DNA from: Siphonodentalium dalli
Lineage: Eukaryota > Mollusca > Scaphopoda > Gadilida > Siphonodentaliidae
Length of the DNA stretch: 64,000 bases
NCBI GenBank assembly: GCA_032622095.1
Contig: CP136063.1
Location: 90,435,980 to 90,499,979, forward strand
Reading direction: 5' to 3'
Below the pieces are notes generated by a model that searched no databases, was not told where the DNA came from, and saw only the letters and a list, made by a program, of their open reading frames with translations. Made by a program: the position numbers and the translations under genes. Positions 47,729-60,805 of the stretch are shown here, piece after piece. The number at the start of each line of letters is the position of its first letter. Position 1 is the first letter of the stretch.

Positions 47729-49917
47729 AGGCCTAACAAAAAAGACCCGTGTTTGGGGTCACATGGTCTGAAAATATTAGGAGGGTAGGTAGGGATTATC
47801 TTTTTTCTTTTTTACTTTTTCTTTTTTTTAATAATTAAACATAGGCCAAAAAAAAAAAAGTGTTTTGGTTCTCGGGCAATTTTTTTTTCAAATCAATGAG
47901 GGAGGGAGGGTTTTATTTTTATTTTTTATTTTTTTCTGCGCATAGTAAGCATGGACAAAGATACCTTCCTCTGTCTAGTAATAACCAGAAAGGTAGAGGG
48001 AACTGTTATGCATATAAACTCATTTAGTCTTATATAAAAATGGCATTGTACTACCAGTGTATGACTGGGATTACCTAACAATATATAATGCCCCTGACAT
48101 TAACTACTGTTATTGTTGTCTAAAAACTGATACCTCCCCATTCTAATACATGTATGTGATCCTGAATTTAGTCCTGTGCCTTTCAATTGTATAAAGTTAC
48201 AATTAGTGTAAGTTGTTCACAATGACTAATTGTAAGAAGAGCATGAGGATCAGCTAATCATTTTCTGAATTGTAGTCATCTACTTCATGTTGTTAGCCTG
48301 CAAGTCACTTTTTAACACATTACATGTTAGAGCTCAATGCACACTAATATTCAACACATATATATGGACATGTTGATAAAATCCCCCCCAAAAAAAGAAG
48401 TTTTTTTGTCATAACATCAGGCGTTGGAATAAAAAGGCCCAATGCGGCCCTTTTTATTCAATGCGGCGGGGCCTGAGAACCAAAACCTTTTTTTTTTTTG
48501 GCCATACCGCATAATAATTTAACCTTGTAATGATATTGTGAATGTATTAATTCCCCCATGTACTCCGACAGCCATATAGTATATGAGATGTGACATATTT
48601 CACATCAACCAGGCCTAGATGGATAATAATTTACACATACCATATTCATTTTAATATATTAAAATAATTTGATATAATTTCAGAACAAACATCAATTCAC
48701 AATACAAGTCATGGTCGGACGGAGGTCAATTCTATAATCCACAATTTTTTTCAGCGGACAATATTAAAGCACATTTTAACAACTTTTGCCAATTCATTTC
48801 AGAACAAAGTTCAACAAACATCAATTCCCAATACAAGTCATGGAAAATAAAACAAAATGTAACACATTCAATTATTAATGCAAGTCTTTGGTTTGGCCAT
48901 ATCAAATATTCATTTAATATTGTACTAGTATGTGTTTCTATTCATGTATTTAAATTTATTATACTGGTACTTGTTTCTATAGTATTTGAATGTCTTTAAA
49001 TACGGAATGTATTATCTACTAAAAGCGTTTATATTTGTTGAATACATGTAAAAGTCAAATATTTATTATTGTATGTGTTTCTATTCATGTATTTAAATTT
49101 ATTTCACCGGTAGTTTCTATTGTATTTAAGTGTCTTTTTAATAAATATTGAATGTATTATCTATTAAAAGCGTTATATTTGTTGAATACAATTTATCGAA
49201 TATGACAAAACACCCTTGTTGATCAAACAGTAGGACTTATTTTTCCCAGATTATTATACTCACACAATTCAATGCAGATAAGCTAGGAATATTTTTTTTA
49301 ACATCAACATCAACAAATGGTAGCGTCTTTTTTTTGTCCTTCAAAACTTTAAGATGTTTGTCAGATTTCACATGGGAATCCAACGCGGCTTTTCCCATGT
49401 TCGCCACGCTAAATGTTTTCAGGCAAAGTTTGCATTTTGCAGAATACCTGTCGCCCAGAACAATCATTAACCAGTCTTTGTAACTTTCGGAAGTTAACCA
49501 ACAATCTTGAAATGTGCATTTCCCCATTTTTTATTGTTAATTATCGAAAATAATCATCGAAAAACAGTACACACACGACATCATTTTAGCAGACTGACAC
49601 GACAGTCACATGCGATAATACGTCGCGCTTGGCCAACGTCACTGCAACTATCCAATGAGAATGCTCGATACATCGCAGCTCTATTATAATATAACTGCGC
49701 TATTTATATCTCGCTCCAATGCGGTCATTTACCATAAACCCGGAAATGTAAGAGGTGATTAATTACGGATTAAAAGCCGTATATAAAAGATGCAAGATTG
49801 GAATTCAAAATTTTTGGAAATCTCAATAAATAATAATAATTAGGGTCGCATGGTTTTATTAGGCACGGTCGCGTGACCCCAAACACAGGCATTTTTTTTT
49901 TTAGGCCTAACAAAAAA
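47729..49917. mobile_element. Putative transposon with transposase N-terminal fragment
   Basis: Inverted 'GTGTTTGGGGTCAC' blocks lie at 47750 and 49873, and an exact direct repeat AGGCCTAACAAAAAA flanks both (47729-47743, 49903-49917). Between them is the zinc-finger frame 49237-49527 and AT-rich sequence with a duplicated 'TGTGTTTCTATTCATGTATT' block. The flanks may be a target duplication or parts of another repeat. Confidence 0.4.
49237..49527 (-). pseudogene. Transposase N-terminal fragment with C2H2/BED-like finger
   Basis: A 96-codon frame beginning MGKCTFQDCWLTSESYKDWL, with CKLCLKTFSVANMGKAALDS and HVKSDKH giving CxxC..H..H. Such N-termini (short 'WL' motif, then a finger with an MGxxAL core) are found in hAT-like transposases and related proteins of aquatic invertebrates. 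No downstream exon or DDE domain was recognised. It is probably a truncated remnant, though a first exon of a longer transposase cannot be excluded. Confidence 0.5.
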
Positions 49918-49919
49918 TA

Positions 49920-51480
49920 GGTTACATAATTTTGAAATCTCCAAGTCTGTATTGCAATATAGTGAACACTAAATACTCACTTTATAATTACCGAGTATCA
50001 TTATTTATATCTAGATTTGGCTATATTGTCAGATATAAAGCTAGTTTTCTGTCAGAAACTTCAGCAACTGGATACAAAGCTATTGAGAATAACAACTTGT
50101 ATCTTGTTTTTAGAATATGATGCATTGCAAATGCTACAAAACTTTATTTAGATTTGAAAGAAAAAGAATTGCCCAAAATAAATGTTCCTATCTTCCTAGC
50201 TGGATTCTTTTGCTCAAGAATTCGGAAACAGACAAGTTTTTTTTTTGGGCCTATCAATACTCTGGTTTTGGAAAATTTGGCATCTGCCCCCAATAGTGAT
50301 GTCAAGATATGTACGATATGTACACATGCCCCGATACGATATGTATCTACATATAACTTTCAGTCAACGATACCTATATGTGGTCATTTTTTTTTAAACC
50401 CAAATTCCGTCTGATGGTACTAAAATATACATATGGGTGTCTTATATGGGGTGAGAGTCCGAGCCCAATGTGGCAATATATATCGGAAGAATAAGATAGA
50501 GTCAAGTTAGTTGAGTATACTCATTATAGGCTATGCAGCTGTCGATGTAAACGAATATGGACTGAAACCAAAGGAGATATTTTAATATAGGCAAGTATAA
50601 TATTGATATTTATGACTAAAAATACGCACATGAAAAGTCATGACATAAAACAGTAAAACTACTTTTGATTATATTTGTATAAATTTTAATATTACACAAT
50701 ACTTTTACTTTGAATTCAAATCAACCTATTTTAATGCTTAAAATGTGTTTTTTGTGTTTTATGAAATTTTTTGAGAAAAAATCAAATATATTTTCTTGAA
50801 AACCATGAACAAAACTTTAGGGTAAGGTTTTAAAATAGGGTTGGTAGGGAAACCCAAACCACAAATATTTTTTTCTTTGGCCTGATCTGAACCGACTGAA
50901 TTAGGGAAAAGCTTGAATGACTAATTGAGAGCTGATTAAAGCTATATCCCTTGAACGCAATGCAATACTGAACAATAGACATGGGACAATATGTTTTAGT
51001 TGCGATACGGTAAGTATCTTGATATGGCATATATCCATTTATATAATAGTATTATCAGAAACAATATGCTTCATGCCATTAAGTTAAATATCGGCACCTG
51101 TTTGATGAGTACAACTAGTCAAACAGACATTTTTTTCAAATTATGAATGGAAATTTAACAGCCTGACAAGAACCGATCCAAGATTTCATGCTTGCTCTGT
51201 AAATCCACAAGCAAAAGTGACCAATATTCGCTATAGCTCAACTGTATATCGAGGTAGATGGGAGCGATTTTATTTTTGATGGTTTCCTGCTTATTCCTGA
51301 CTGGCCGCAGACTACGACGATCTTAGCCACGACCCAACCACCTCGGCTGCAGGGACATCCTTGGAAAGGAAGACCTTTCACAAAGAGTTAGCAAGTGAAA
51401 CAGTCTGAACATGGGTTCGAATATTGAAACAGAACATCCTACTACCTATTTATAGTACATGATTTATTGATTATTAAAAC
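49920..51480. other. AT-rich intergenic sequence, no gene recognised
   Basis: Scattered 'GGTAGGGA..CCAAACCACAAAT' and 'TTTTTTGGCCTGATC' ends (50835-50890) like those at 15815, 16615 and 49850 indicate pieces of one dispersed repeat. No splice-flanked coding exon found on either strand by eye. Confidence 0.5.
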
Positions 51481-51773
51481 CACAGGAGCTTGGAACTTTA
51501 TCAATATTTAGGCTAATTATGCTAATAAATTAGCAATTTTGCCCCACCCCCTAAAAGAAGACACAACGAATGAAATGTGCCAATGCATGAGCCCTGTTTA
51601 CAACCGTCCGATTCCAACAAAATATAAGTTTATCATACCAAACCCATGCATATTTCCGTACATGAATTGTTGCAGTAAATGGAGGAAGAGGTAACTAGAG
51701 ATGGGCTTGTCCCAGATGGGACTAAGTAATACCCCCCATATTCAAAATGTTATTTGAATGAAGTAGCCATTAC

Positions 51774-52696
51774 TAGTGTTCAAACGATTAGTCGACAAAT
51801 AATCGTCGACATTGGTTTGTCGGAAAATCGACTCTAACTTCCACAGTCGACTAGTCAGAATACAGTATATAATCTCATCAGCTGGCCTTGACAATGCATG
51901 GTTTCACTAAATGTGGGTCAGAAAAGCAGCAAAGATAGCTAGTCTATGTTCAAGAAGCTTTCCAAAGTCCGAACATATGTAATAATGTCGAGCTTGACAT
52001 AGAACTACGCCGAAACGGCGAAATTGTCATGAAACGGCGACAATTAACTTGCTGAGAAAATTATTCTTGTTATATATATACTCCCTATACCGCAAATATT
52101 CGTAGTGCGCATTTTTATCCAACACAGGTAAAGAGGGAGGGGCTTCCACAAAAGTGTTCGTCGATATTAACTGAGTCTAACTCTCTGCTTGCTACGTACG
52201 CCTTACGGAAGTTATGGCAACTTACAAAGTAGGCCTATGTACGCATCATCGTATATATAATCATTATAATGTGTGTCACACAGTGTGTGTGTTTTCTTTT
52301 GTTTTATTTTATTTTGATCTGACTCGGAGACTGAGTATCGTTTATTTTCTATACCCTGGCAGGGAAGTATTTATTTGATTTCATGATTAAACAGAAAATC
52401 CCTCAATTATTTCCTCAATTATTTATTCTCATTATCATTGTAGATTCGTAGGGAACTTATTTTCGATCGGTGGGTTTCTAGAGCACCGGTTCATTTGCAA
52501 CAAAACCACGTGACGTGTCACGTGATTCAATTCTCCGATCACAGTAGAGTGTAAATATTGTGATGATGGCACGGAATTTGTAATTTTCTTTCACATGTGT
52601 TTCATTAGTATAAGGTTGGTGATGTATTTTGTCGACGTCGACTCGACTTTTGGGGTTCGACTAGTCGACTCCAGAATCCCAGTCGTTTGAACACTA
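51774..52696. mobile_element. hAT-like element, 8-bp target duplication
   Basis: 923 bp, ends TAGTGTTCAAACGATTAGTC and inverse, flanked by GCCATTAC (51766-51773, 52697-52704). The unoccupied sequence 'GTAGCCATTACCATATATTG' is at 19547-19566. GTCGAC-rich sub-ends. No transposase. Confidence 0.85.
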
Positions 52697-54469
52697 GCCA
52701 TTACCATATATTGGGCACTGAAATTATGTCAACAGATATCGCTAACCCTAAACCCCCTAACCCTAACCCCCAACCCTAATCATAACTCCACAAAAAAAAG
52801 TCGGACAGACATCATAATCGCAGGTGCACAGGTTCCCATGGTACTAAATATCAGTGCCAAGATTAAAAAAAACATTGACCTAAAAATGTAGAAATAAAAG
52901 CTCTTGACAAAATTATGCATGGGGGGGGGGGGGGGGGGGGGGGGAACAGCATTTATTTGTCAAATCGCGCAACTGCATTTTTTTGCTGGCAAGTCATAAA
53001 TGGTGGAAGCGCCACACTGTGGGAAAGTCTAGCGATTTCTACTAAAATTGATGGAATCTTGAGACGGATCATAAATATTTCGACAAAAGAGCAACAACAT
53101 TTTCTAATCTGTTAACACTGAGAATTGTACGGAATCATGGTGCCGACAGCTACAATTATTTTCTACGGCGTATATTTGCCGTAGTACATCATATTCGCCG
53201 CAATTACAGGCCTGCAGGTTTCAAAATTATGTATAACCTATTTTTAGTTCGCCTGGTATGTGCTTAGGTATAAACCCATACCATAACTGGTAATATGATC
53301 ATGTACGTAAACGTAATTTGCGCCCGCTTGATACTGTTCATGGGATTATCGGCTGAATTGTTATCTTTATAGAAGGATTTGATGATAAACCCTAAGTGTG
53401 GATACACACATGCATGTAATCTCTGTAATTATTGTGTATTTGGCGTTTTACATGGATCATACAGACAATGTAATATGTGTCCACTGACAACCCAATCATT
53501 GCCTACGTGTTGAACGCACTGAGTTCTAGTTCCAATTAAGTCGGAATGTAGATAATCCGTTATCTTGGACCGAAACGCCAGGCCACTTAAAATAATTGTT
53601 CGTGGGATAACCCATATGGTAGACTTTCTATTTAAATAATCACCAGTCCTTTCTTATTTATAGCAGTGGTGGATCAGGATTTCCCCTGACGCATGCAGGG
53701 GCTATATATGACCCCGAAAGGTACCAGGCAGGGGTGGCTAACTCCAAGCTATTTAAGTAAAACATATCATATTGTACCTTCTTGCCCAGATTATTACGAC
53801 CGATACATTCAACTAAGTCCCTTAGCGATTTGAAGCTTTTGAGACCCCACCCAAACAAGCATCATGGTTGAAAATGTTCTACATCAAGCCTGTATATGCC
53901 AGACGTATGGCTTCTGGTGTTCGTGCATTAATAAAATGCCAGATATCACACAAGACTTGACTAATGTCCACATCCGTAAGAGAAGACATGTTTTGGACTG
54001 GCCTTAAATGTACTGATATAAGACAATTTGACTTCGCTTAGCACTACTCACTTGTCTGGCCTGTTAACAATGAACCGCTCGCGCGCAGGTGATTAATGTT
54101 GTCAATTATTGGTGTGGCCATGTAAAATACATGTATTTAACATACAGAAATTGCATGCATGTGTGTATCCACCCTTATAATAATATAATGGGACACAAGA
54201 AAATGATATATACAATGTATGTAAATAATCACATATAACATAAATGTGGATATTTAGCCTGCCATGTAATACGAGTCTCAGCTGTCTGGCCATCGACGCA
54301 ATCCTGTCTGGAATTTTGCGCGCCGGTGTAGGTAGTGATGTACGTCTTGATGTCATGACGCCTTTACTGGTTTTCCAAGAAGCAATCTTAAAATGACTCT
54401 GCGATCTTTCAATCGGAACTTAAAGTTTCCGTTTGTCGAACGGCCAGCAAGGTCGCTCGATTCCTCTTT

Positions 54470-54509
<40 letters not shown>

Positions 54510-55040
54510 CGGAAAAAATTTCCAGGCATGTATGATCATTTTTATGTTTTCCGGTCATTTTTGACACCCACCCCCCTAAATTTGAGAAAATCATCAATTG
54601 ACCAACCAAATAGCTGATTATCTCTGATTATCATAGTTTATTGCGCGAGATTTTAATAGAACAGTGCATAATGAAGATAACGATACTATTTGAATTTATC
54701 ATATAAGTGTCATTAATCAAGAAATGTGTCAACATAATCACATTTCTAGGGATAGGCAGAGTGCCAAAGTTTTTATTAAAATATATATAATATATAGTCG
54801 CATGATCTAGTCACATAATCACATTTGAGTATTCTACAGACTACATGGTACAACACATTTCAGATTATTTGATATTTTGATATTTGCTATGTGATATATT
54901 GCTTGAACCAAATTGTTTATCAAAACATGTGGAAATACAACTATTCATCCCAGTTTGAAGAATAATGCTAATACCAAACATAACCATGATATACCAATGG
55001 CAGGCTGGTAGCCACTGCCTGAAGTAATAGGCTTCGTAAT

Positions 55041-56134
55041 TAGTGTTGTGCAGTTAACCGAGAAAACAACTCGGTTTCGGTTTTTAAAAATACCGACCGA
55101 AACCGACCAACGTGATTCTGCCCCAGCAGACCTTTTTTTTTGTATGTTTATTTTTCAATTGAATCGACTTGTTAGTTGATAGTGTTGTCAAAAAACCGAC
55201 CTCTCTGATCAATTATATATCGGGATGTGTCCATTTCGTCTCAGATATGTGTTATAATATTGTAATCGTCATTGAGTTGCCAAACGAAACTGAAATGAGG
55301 AAGCATGTCGTTGTAAAAATGAGAATGCGAACGAAAAGAAATGTTATACCACGTGGGAAATGGTCCAGTAGGTCGTTGACTTTTGTCACCTTTATTGTCA
55401 ACTGTCTTAGAATAAGTGTGCACTTTATTTGAATTGATGGCGTGTGCTTGACGAAACATTTTGTTCCTTGCGGAAATAAAGTCGGTAGTTAGAACTGCAA
55501 TTTCTTAAACTTCATTCTCCCGGCTAATCGGTCAATAAAATTGAACTTTTATTTATAACGTTCAACGAATTATTACGAATTTGAGCTGGCCAATTGCCGT
55601 GTATACATGTACGTGCACTTATCAGCGTCTTGTTGATCGCGGCAGTTATTTTTGCGCGTAACGCTATCTCTAACCCACAAACTGAGCGGGAACATCAAAC
55701 GGGTAATTACGTCATCATTGTCGAGGAACTGGGCACATGTCGCACTTGCTACACCGTAACTGATTGATTACCACGACCTTAATTACGATATCAATATATA
55801 AGTCGCACAGGACTTCATCTTGTATGCATGAAACGTCGCTGTATTTGCATTTACCTTTTATGTTTTGATTTTGGTATGGTGGAAATATTTGTGTATAGTC
55901 AGAAAAAAGTTGAGTCGGCGTCTGGATATATGGTCAGTCGGGCACTACTATTTCGTGTTTGCTTAAACTTTATGGTTCAATATATGACTTTTATCTCACA
56001 TTCTCATTAAAGTTCATGATTTAGCAACAGAGCAAGCTGTTCCCCAACTTATTATGACCCTCTGTAACTGGTAGTGCCTGTAGTACCGAAAAAAAACAAA
56101 ACCGAAACGTAAATTCTAAAACCTCACAACACTA
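55041..56134. mobile_element. hAT-like element, 8-bp target duplication
   Basis: 1094 bp, ends TAGTGTTGTG and CACAACACTA, flanked by TTCGTAAT (55033-55040, 56135-56142). Sub-ends rich in ACCGAAACCGA. A related right-end fragment lies at 57470-57520. The 87-residue frame at 55169-55432 has no recognisable domain. Confidence 0.8.
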
Positions 56135-56719
56135 TTCGTAATAATTGGGAATAACGTATGGATGGATAGCCCAATCTCACTTCTTTTTTGCTCACGATAT
56201 CAGTGACGATAAAATCTTTGTTACTGTGATTAACATTGCAAGCTGATCCACATTAACTTAGAAAACAATTTGAAATTGTTCAACTGGCCCGGCTGGCCTT
56301 CAATTTATATGTTAAGATTTTATGTTTTACGTTGTCAAAAGTCTATTTTATTCCATTATTTATTATATTTTTATTTCCATGTCCCATATGGTCAAGTGTG
56401 CTTTCATTTTATCGCTTATTTTCAGCTGAGTTCTGCATAGTTATTCTTATTTTGTTGTATCAGTAGATGTAACACTGATTAAATTTTATTTTTCCAATAG
56501 CGCAGTTTCTTGTTCTATCAAGTTGAATTTGGGTTAATTTTAATAGGCCATTGTCCAACTGATCCAACTTCTGATAACCTCAATATATAGTATAGCATTG
56601 CTATTAACTATATATGACCCGTTTCTGTTCAAAACACATCAAAATAAGACTCGATAGCAGAAATGGAAAAAAATGCTTTTCGGACCCGAAGACACCCACC
56701 CACCCCATCATACTAGTAC

Positions 56720-58053
56720 TAGAGCTGAAACGGTTAGACGGTTAACCGGTTAGCGACGTAACCGGTTAGAAAAATATGAACCGGACGTAACCGCATCCCG
56801 TTGTCAGTTGAATGTGAACGTGAATAATCTTCAAAATATTAGGTTAAATGATGCAAAACTAATACTAAATCCCGTGTCACCGATAGTAGAGTGCAATGCA
56901 AGCATTAATTGGTACACGCGGTAGTATCAGATACTTAGTAGCAATTCTCGAACTGTCTGGAAGTGTCGGCGACCTTCAATCAATTCCGACCCTTTGAAGT
57001 TTTCTTCCATCAAAAGCATGTGTGCAGTCACTATGTATCAAGTCTGAATGCACACAAGGAAGTGACAACGTAAAAGTGGCGTTGTGTGGCAATGCGTGCT
57101 TTCGTAACTTAATAGTTAATACTGCACGAAGCAACATGGATTCAAATTGGAATCACACCACGACATAATATATATAAAACTGTTTTACAGTGGGGTTTAT
57201 AAAAACTATGTAAGTCGACAAAGTTTGAAGATTGAGATCAGCAGCACAATGTCTTCACTCTTCCCGTTCTTCCTCCCTGTTGTGATTTAATATGATCTAT
57301 TCAATTGAGTGACCAAACAGACATCGTAGTTGAAGCAACCCAAAACTTCTTCAATAATCTTCCCTTTTATCAAGGAAATTGATGCTCCATGCTACTCTGT
57401 AACTGGTTGTGTCTGTGGGACTAATTAACACTCAATTTGGCAGTAATTGCTATATGTTAAGTGATTGCATACTAAAACCGAAACCGAAACGTAAATTATA
57501 TAACCTCCCAACACTAGTGTCCGCTATCATGATACCGACGAATAGCTCGAATACTGAATAGGACTGCGAGTCTGACCTAACTGACCTTCCTTTTTGTTCT
57601 CTACATGTAGTTATTACTTGTCTTTATATATAATGCATTGGAGGATATACCAATGATGATAATGATATATTACAGATCTTTAATTATAGTTTTGTTACTC
57701 ATTTTACCAATACCCATACTGTTTTACTCGTTTTACAAATGCCCAAACATATGCTGATCACGGCAAATAAGCGATCTCCCCTGCCATTCACAAATTTCAC
57801 TTGCTCATTCCCCATCACGAGAGCCAGCAAAAGAACAGTTAATGCGTGTTTTTGAATATCGTTAAATGCCGTGAATAATAAGGTCTTTATTTCAGCTACT
57901 ACTTCTCACCTAGGTTTGTCCCTGGAGCATGGCAAAATGTCGACATAATTAGTGTGAGAGAAGTCGGCTAGAAATTTAGCGGTTAACCGGTTGAAATCCG
58001 GTTAACCCCGATGGTTAACCGGTTAGAAGAATGGGTCAACCGTTTCAGCTCTA
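56720..58053. mobile_element. hAT-like element, 8-bp target duplication
   Basis: 1334 bp, ends TAGAGCTGAAACGGTTAG and inverse, with GGTTAACCGGTTAG sub-terminal repeats. Flanked by ACTAGTAC (56712-56719, 58054-58061). It contains a fragment of the 55041 family. No transposase frame. Confidence 0.85.
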
Positions 58054-59320
58054 ACTAGTACGTGCCTGGAATTTTTTTCCGACCCCCCCCCCTGCCTAGT
58101 ATGGAGTATATTTGCCGCAATATGGCTTATTGATGACCTAATATGGCGTATCTTATGTTACTTTAGATATTTCAGTGCAGGAACCAATTCTGGTTATAGA
58201 CACACTGGTCCAGGTATTACCAGGACCGACTAACTTGATAACCATGTGGCGACTCCAGTAGCATTCTTTAACTTGAACACACAGACGCCGCTATTAATGT
58301 CAGCGCCCAATCAGACAGCATACTGCACCCATGACAACATACATGTACCTAGACAAATGTGGTAATGGGGGAGGGGGTCGGCATTTTGCATTTGGATCTG
58401 TATTCAGTGATCTCGAATGAGACTTTTCAGCCTGACAAACTTTTTATCTGACCAAGTTCAGATTTTTGTCAGAATAAGGTACCTTGACCAGGTTGTGATC
58501 CTAGGTCCGCTAGCACGAGAGACCAACAGGTATGCTACCAACTTCCCATATATTCACCGTAATTACCCCCTACTGCGGCACAAGTAAACTATTTTATGGC
58601 GTATATTTGAGGTATGCGAAGGCGACTTCCATTACTTATTCCTTATACGATAAACATTTTTAGGTCAAACAAAGCGCCCAAGCCACTATACTAGTGAATA
58701 TTCACACATACAAACCCGATCAAAAATGGCTGCCAGTCAGAGGGGTTCAAATAGGGCACACACATGCCATTTATTGGCCATTTTGATTGGGGTGGGGTGT
58801 GCATGAAGTGAATATTTACATTTACTGGAGGGCCACCCTACACCATTTGTTTGACCTAAATATGTCAAATGGCGCCCTGTTTGAACCCCTACGGACCGCT
58901 GCAATGTTTGATTGGGTGGGGGTGTGTGGAAAGATGAAAATGGCCTGCATTCTGTTCGATTTGTAGATTCCAAAAAACTGTTTTAGTAGAAATCGCTCGG
59001 CTTTCCTGCGCCATGGCGCTCATCAGTTTATGACTTACCGTTGAAAAAATGCAGTTGCATGGTTTGACAAATAAATGCTGAAATACTTCGAAGACGAAAC
59101 AGACAGTAATACCTCTTCCGCCATTTACTGCAACATCTCAGACTCGTGCATGGCCATGAGTTTGGTAAAAAGCTTATTTTTGTTTGTTTAATCAGACTGT
59201 TGTAAACAGGGCTCTTGTGTTGGCACGTTTCATTCCTTGTGTTTTCTTATAGGGGGTGGGCCAAAATTGCTAACCAGCATAATTTGCCTAATTATTGATC
59301 AAGTTCCAAGCTCCCGTGTT

Positions 59321-60321
59321 AAAACTTTTCCAACAAATTTGAACAACTGCTATCAGAAAGTATACAAGTAAAACAAGTGCGCGATTACACTTTTCGTTAT
59401 TATTGGAACTTTGTGGGATTTATTAATTAATAAATGCATATTCAAAATTCAGCCAATGCAAGTTATTTCCATCCAGACCACTACTTGATACAGCGGTACA
59501 GGAACCGAAGCGAGTGATGGCGTGTCTCAAGCGAAACAGGTTGTCAGTTTTACCAAATGGATATTTGGGGTGTAAAAAGGATAATTGCAATAATTTTAAT
59601 CAGAACTTATGCTTTGTTATTTATATTATCAGGTATGTCTAATAATAAGACTATTAGGTTTAAATTGTTGACAGATTTTAACAGATAAATATATACCACG
59701 TACAACGATGTCCGTGTAAAGCAAAACGTTCACATGGAAAGGAAGTCTAACACCATAGGCCTTGTGGGTATATAATTTTTCGAGGTCAGAGGTCATCGTA
59801 TTTGTAAACGTGCATAGTCTAAAAATAGAATAGACGTCATCCAGGCGCGTGTCGATATCACCGTTAACCCTTTCATGACTGTCAGAGCGTGCGCTGATGC
59901 AGCATTATAAAGCTCCAATGCGTTCTCTTTATATACGCGAGTCTGCACAGTAGCCTCACATATATAATAGAATGCATGCATACTCTTATTTACGCCACCG
60001 GTGTAATATGTTTTCGAAAATTGAATAACGCCTGGGCCAATGGGCGATTGAATTATGGGTAATTAGGTAGTTTCGTACCTGACTCAATCGTACCGATAGA
60101 GTCACGTACAGACCGAAATTGTAAACTTAAAGGGACGCTTTGATTATTGCGACATAACGAAGTTGCGGGCCCCGTTGGTTCAGAGTGCCCGGATGAAGAT
60201 AATTAATCGAGTGTGTTTATCACAGTACGCGCTAACTAAATGTGAAGACAGGGCACCCGACTGAGTAAATGATTTATTGCACACAATTCCTCGAACTCCA
60301 TGCAGGGTTTAGGGGAGACCC
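59321..60321. other. Intergenic, no gene recognised
   Basis: No coding exon, RNA gene or complete transposon is visible. Sequence is more mixed in composition than the introns, with 'GTACCTGACTCAATCGTACC' at about 60078 and no repeat that I recognise elsewhere in the window. Confidence 0.4.
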
Positions 60322-60805
60322 GGGCAAAGCGGATCACGTTTACAAGGGTTTCTTGTACACAATTCAACCGGCAATCAGAATTATTAGCACGGTCAGTTTC
60401 TAATCATGATGGCATAACATTTGACGGATGATGCATTAAGATACATCTATTTGTTTGGTTGCTATGGTGATTTTTAATTTTGATCCGCTTTGCCCGGCCG
60501 TTGGGCAAATAGGATCACCACATCGGGCAAATGGGATCAGCAAACGAATCCTTCTGAAAATGCAATAATTTTCAACTATTCATATGCTTTTTAGTTTTAT
60601 TTATTACAATAATACATATTTATCCCAAATAATTAATACCGCGTGTTTTCAAACGCTCAAGTTTTCCAATTATGGTCATGCTCCGACAAGGCACGAGTTT
60701 TGTCGATACATCGGACTAAAATTGTCCAAATTCACTTAATCTACGCATGTGTACCGGAAGTTAGTCATGTTATGAATGATCCACTTTGCCCGATCCGCTT
60801 TGCCC
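60322..60805. mobile_element. Short element bounded and studded by GGGCAAAGCGGATCA motifs
   Basis: Six copies of GGGCAAAKNGGATCA: plus-oriented at 60322, 60503 and 60525, and minus-oriented at 60481-60495, 60777-60791 and 60792-60805. The outermost copies face each other as inverted ends of a 484-bp unit. No target duplication is evident. Confidence 0.4.

Larger units (their letters stand above)
51481..59320. repeat. Giant interrupted palindrome 2 (upstream of RPS12)
   Basis: Left blocks 51481-51690, 52947-53040 and 54475-54580 match, in reverse complement, 59120-59320, 58980-59100 and the pieces at 58054-58100 plus 56655-56710. The left arm is split by a repeat (about 51692-52940) that itself holds the hAT element 51774-52696. 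The right arm is split by the hAT element 56720-58053. The spacer contains the hAT element 55041-56134. No coding gene recognised. Confidence 0.7.

Noticed and set aside
52735-52780. Telomere or ancient chromosome-end fusion
   Set aside because: The tract is short and imperfect and is part of a dispersed repeat also found at 19595.
54393-54617. Frame with a poly-Gly run, and the poly-Pro frame opposite
   Set aside because: Generated by the 36-bp poly-G tract.
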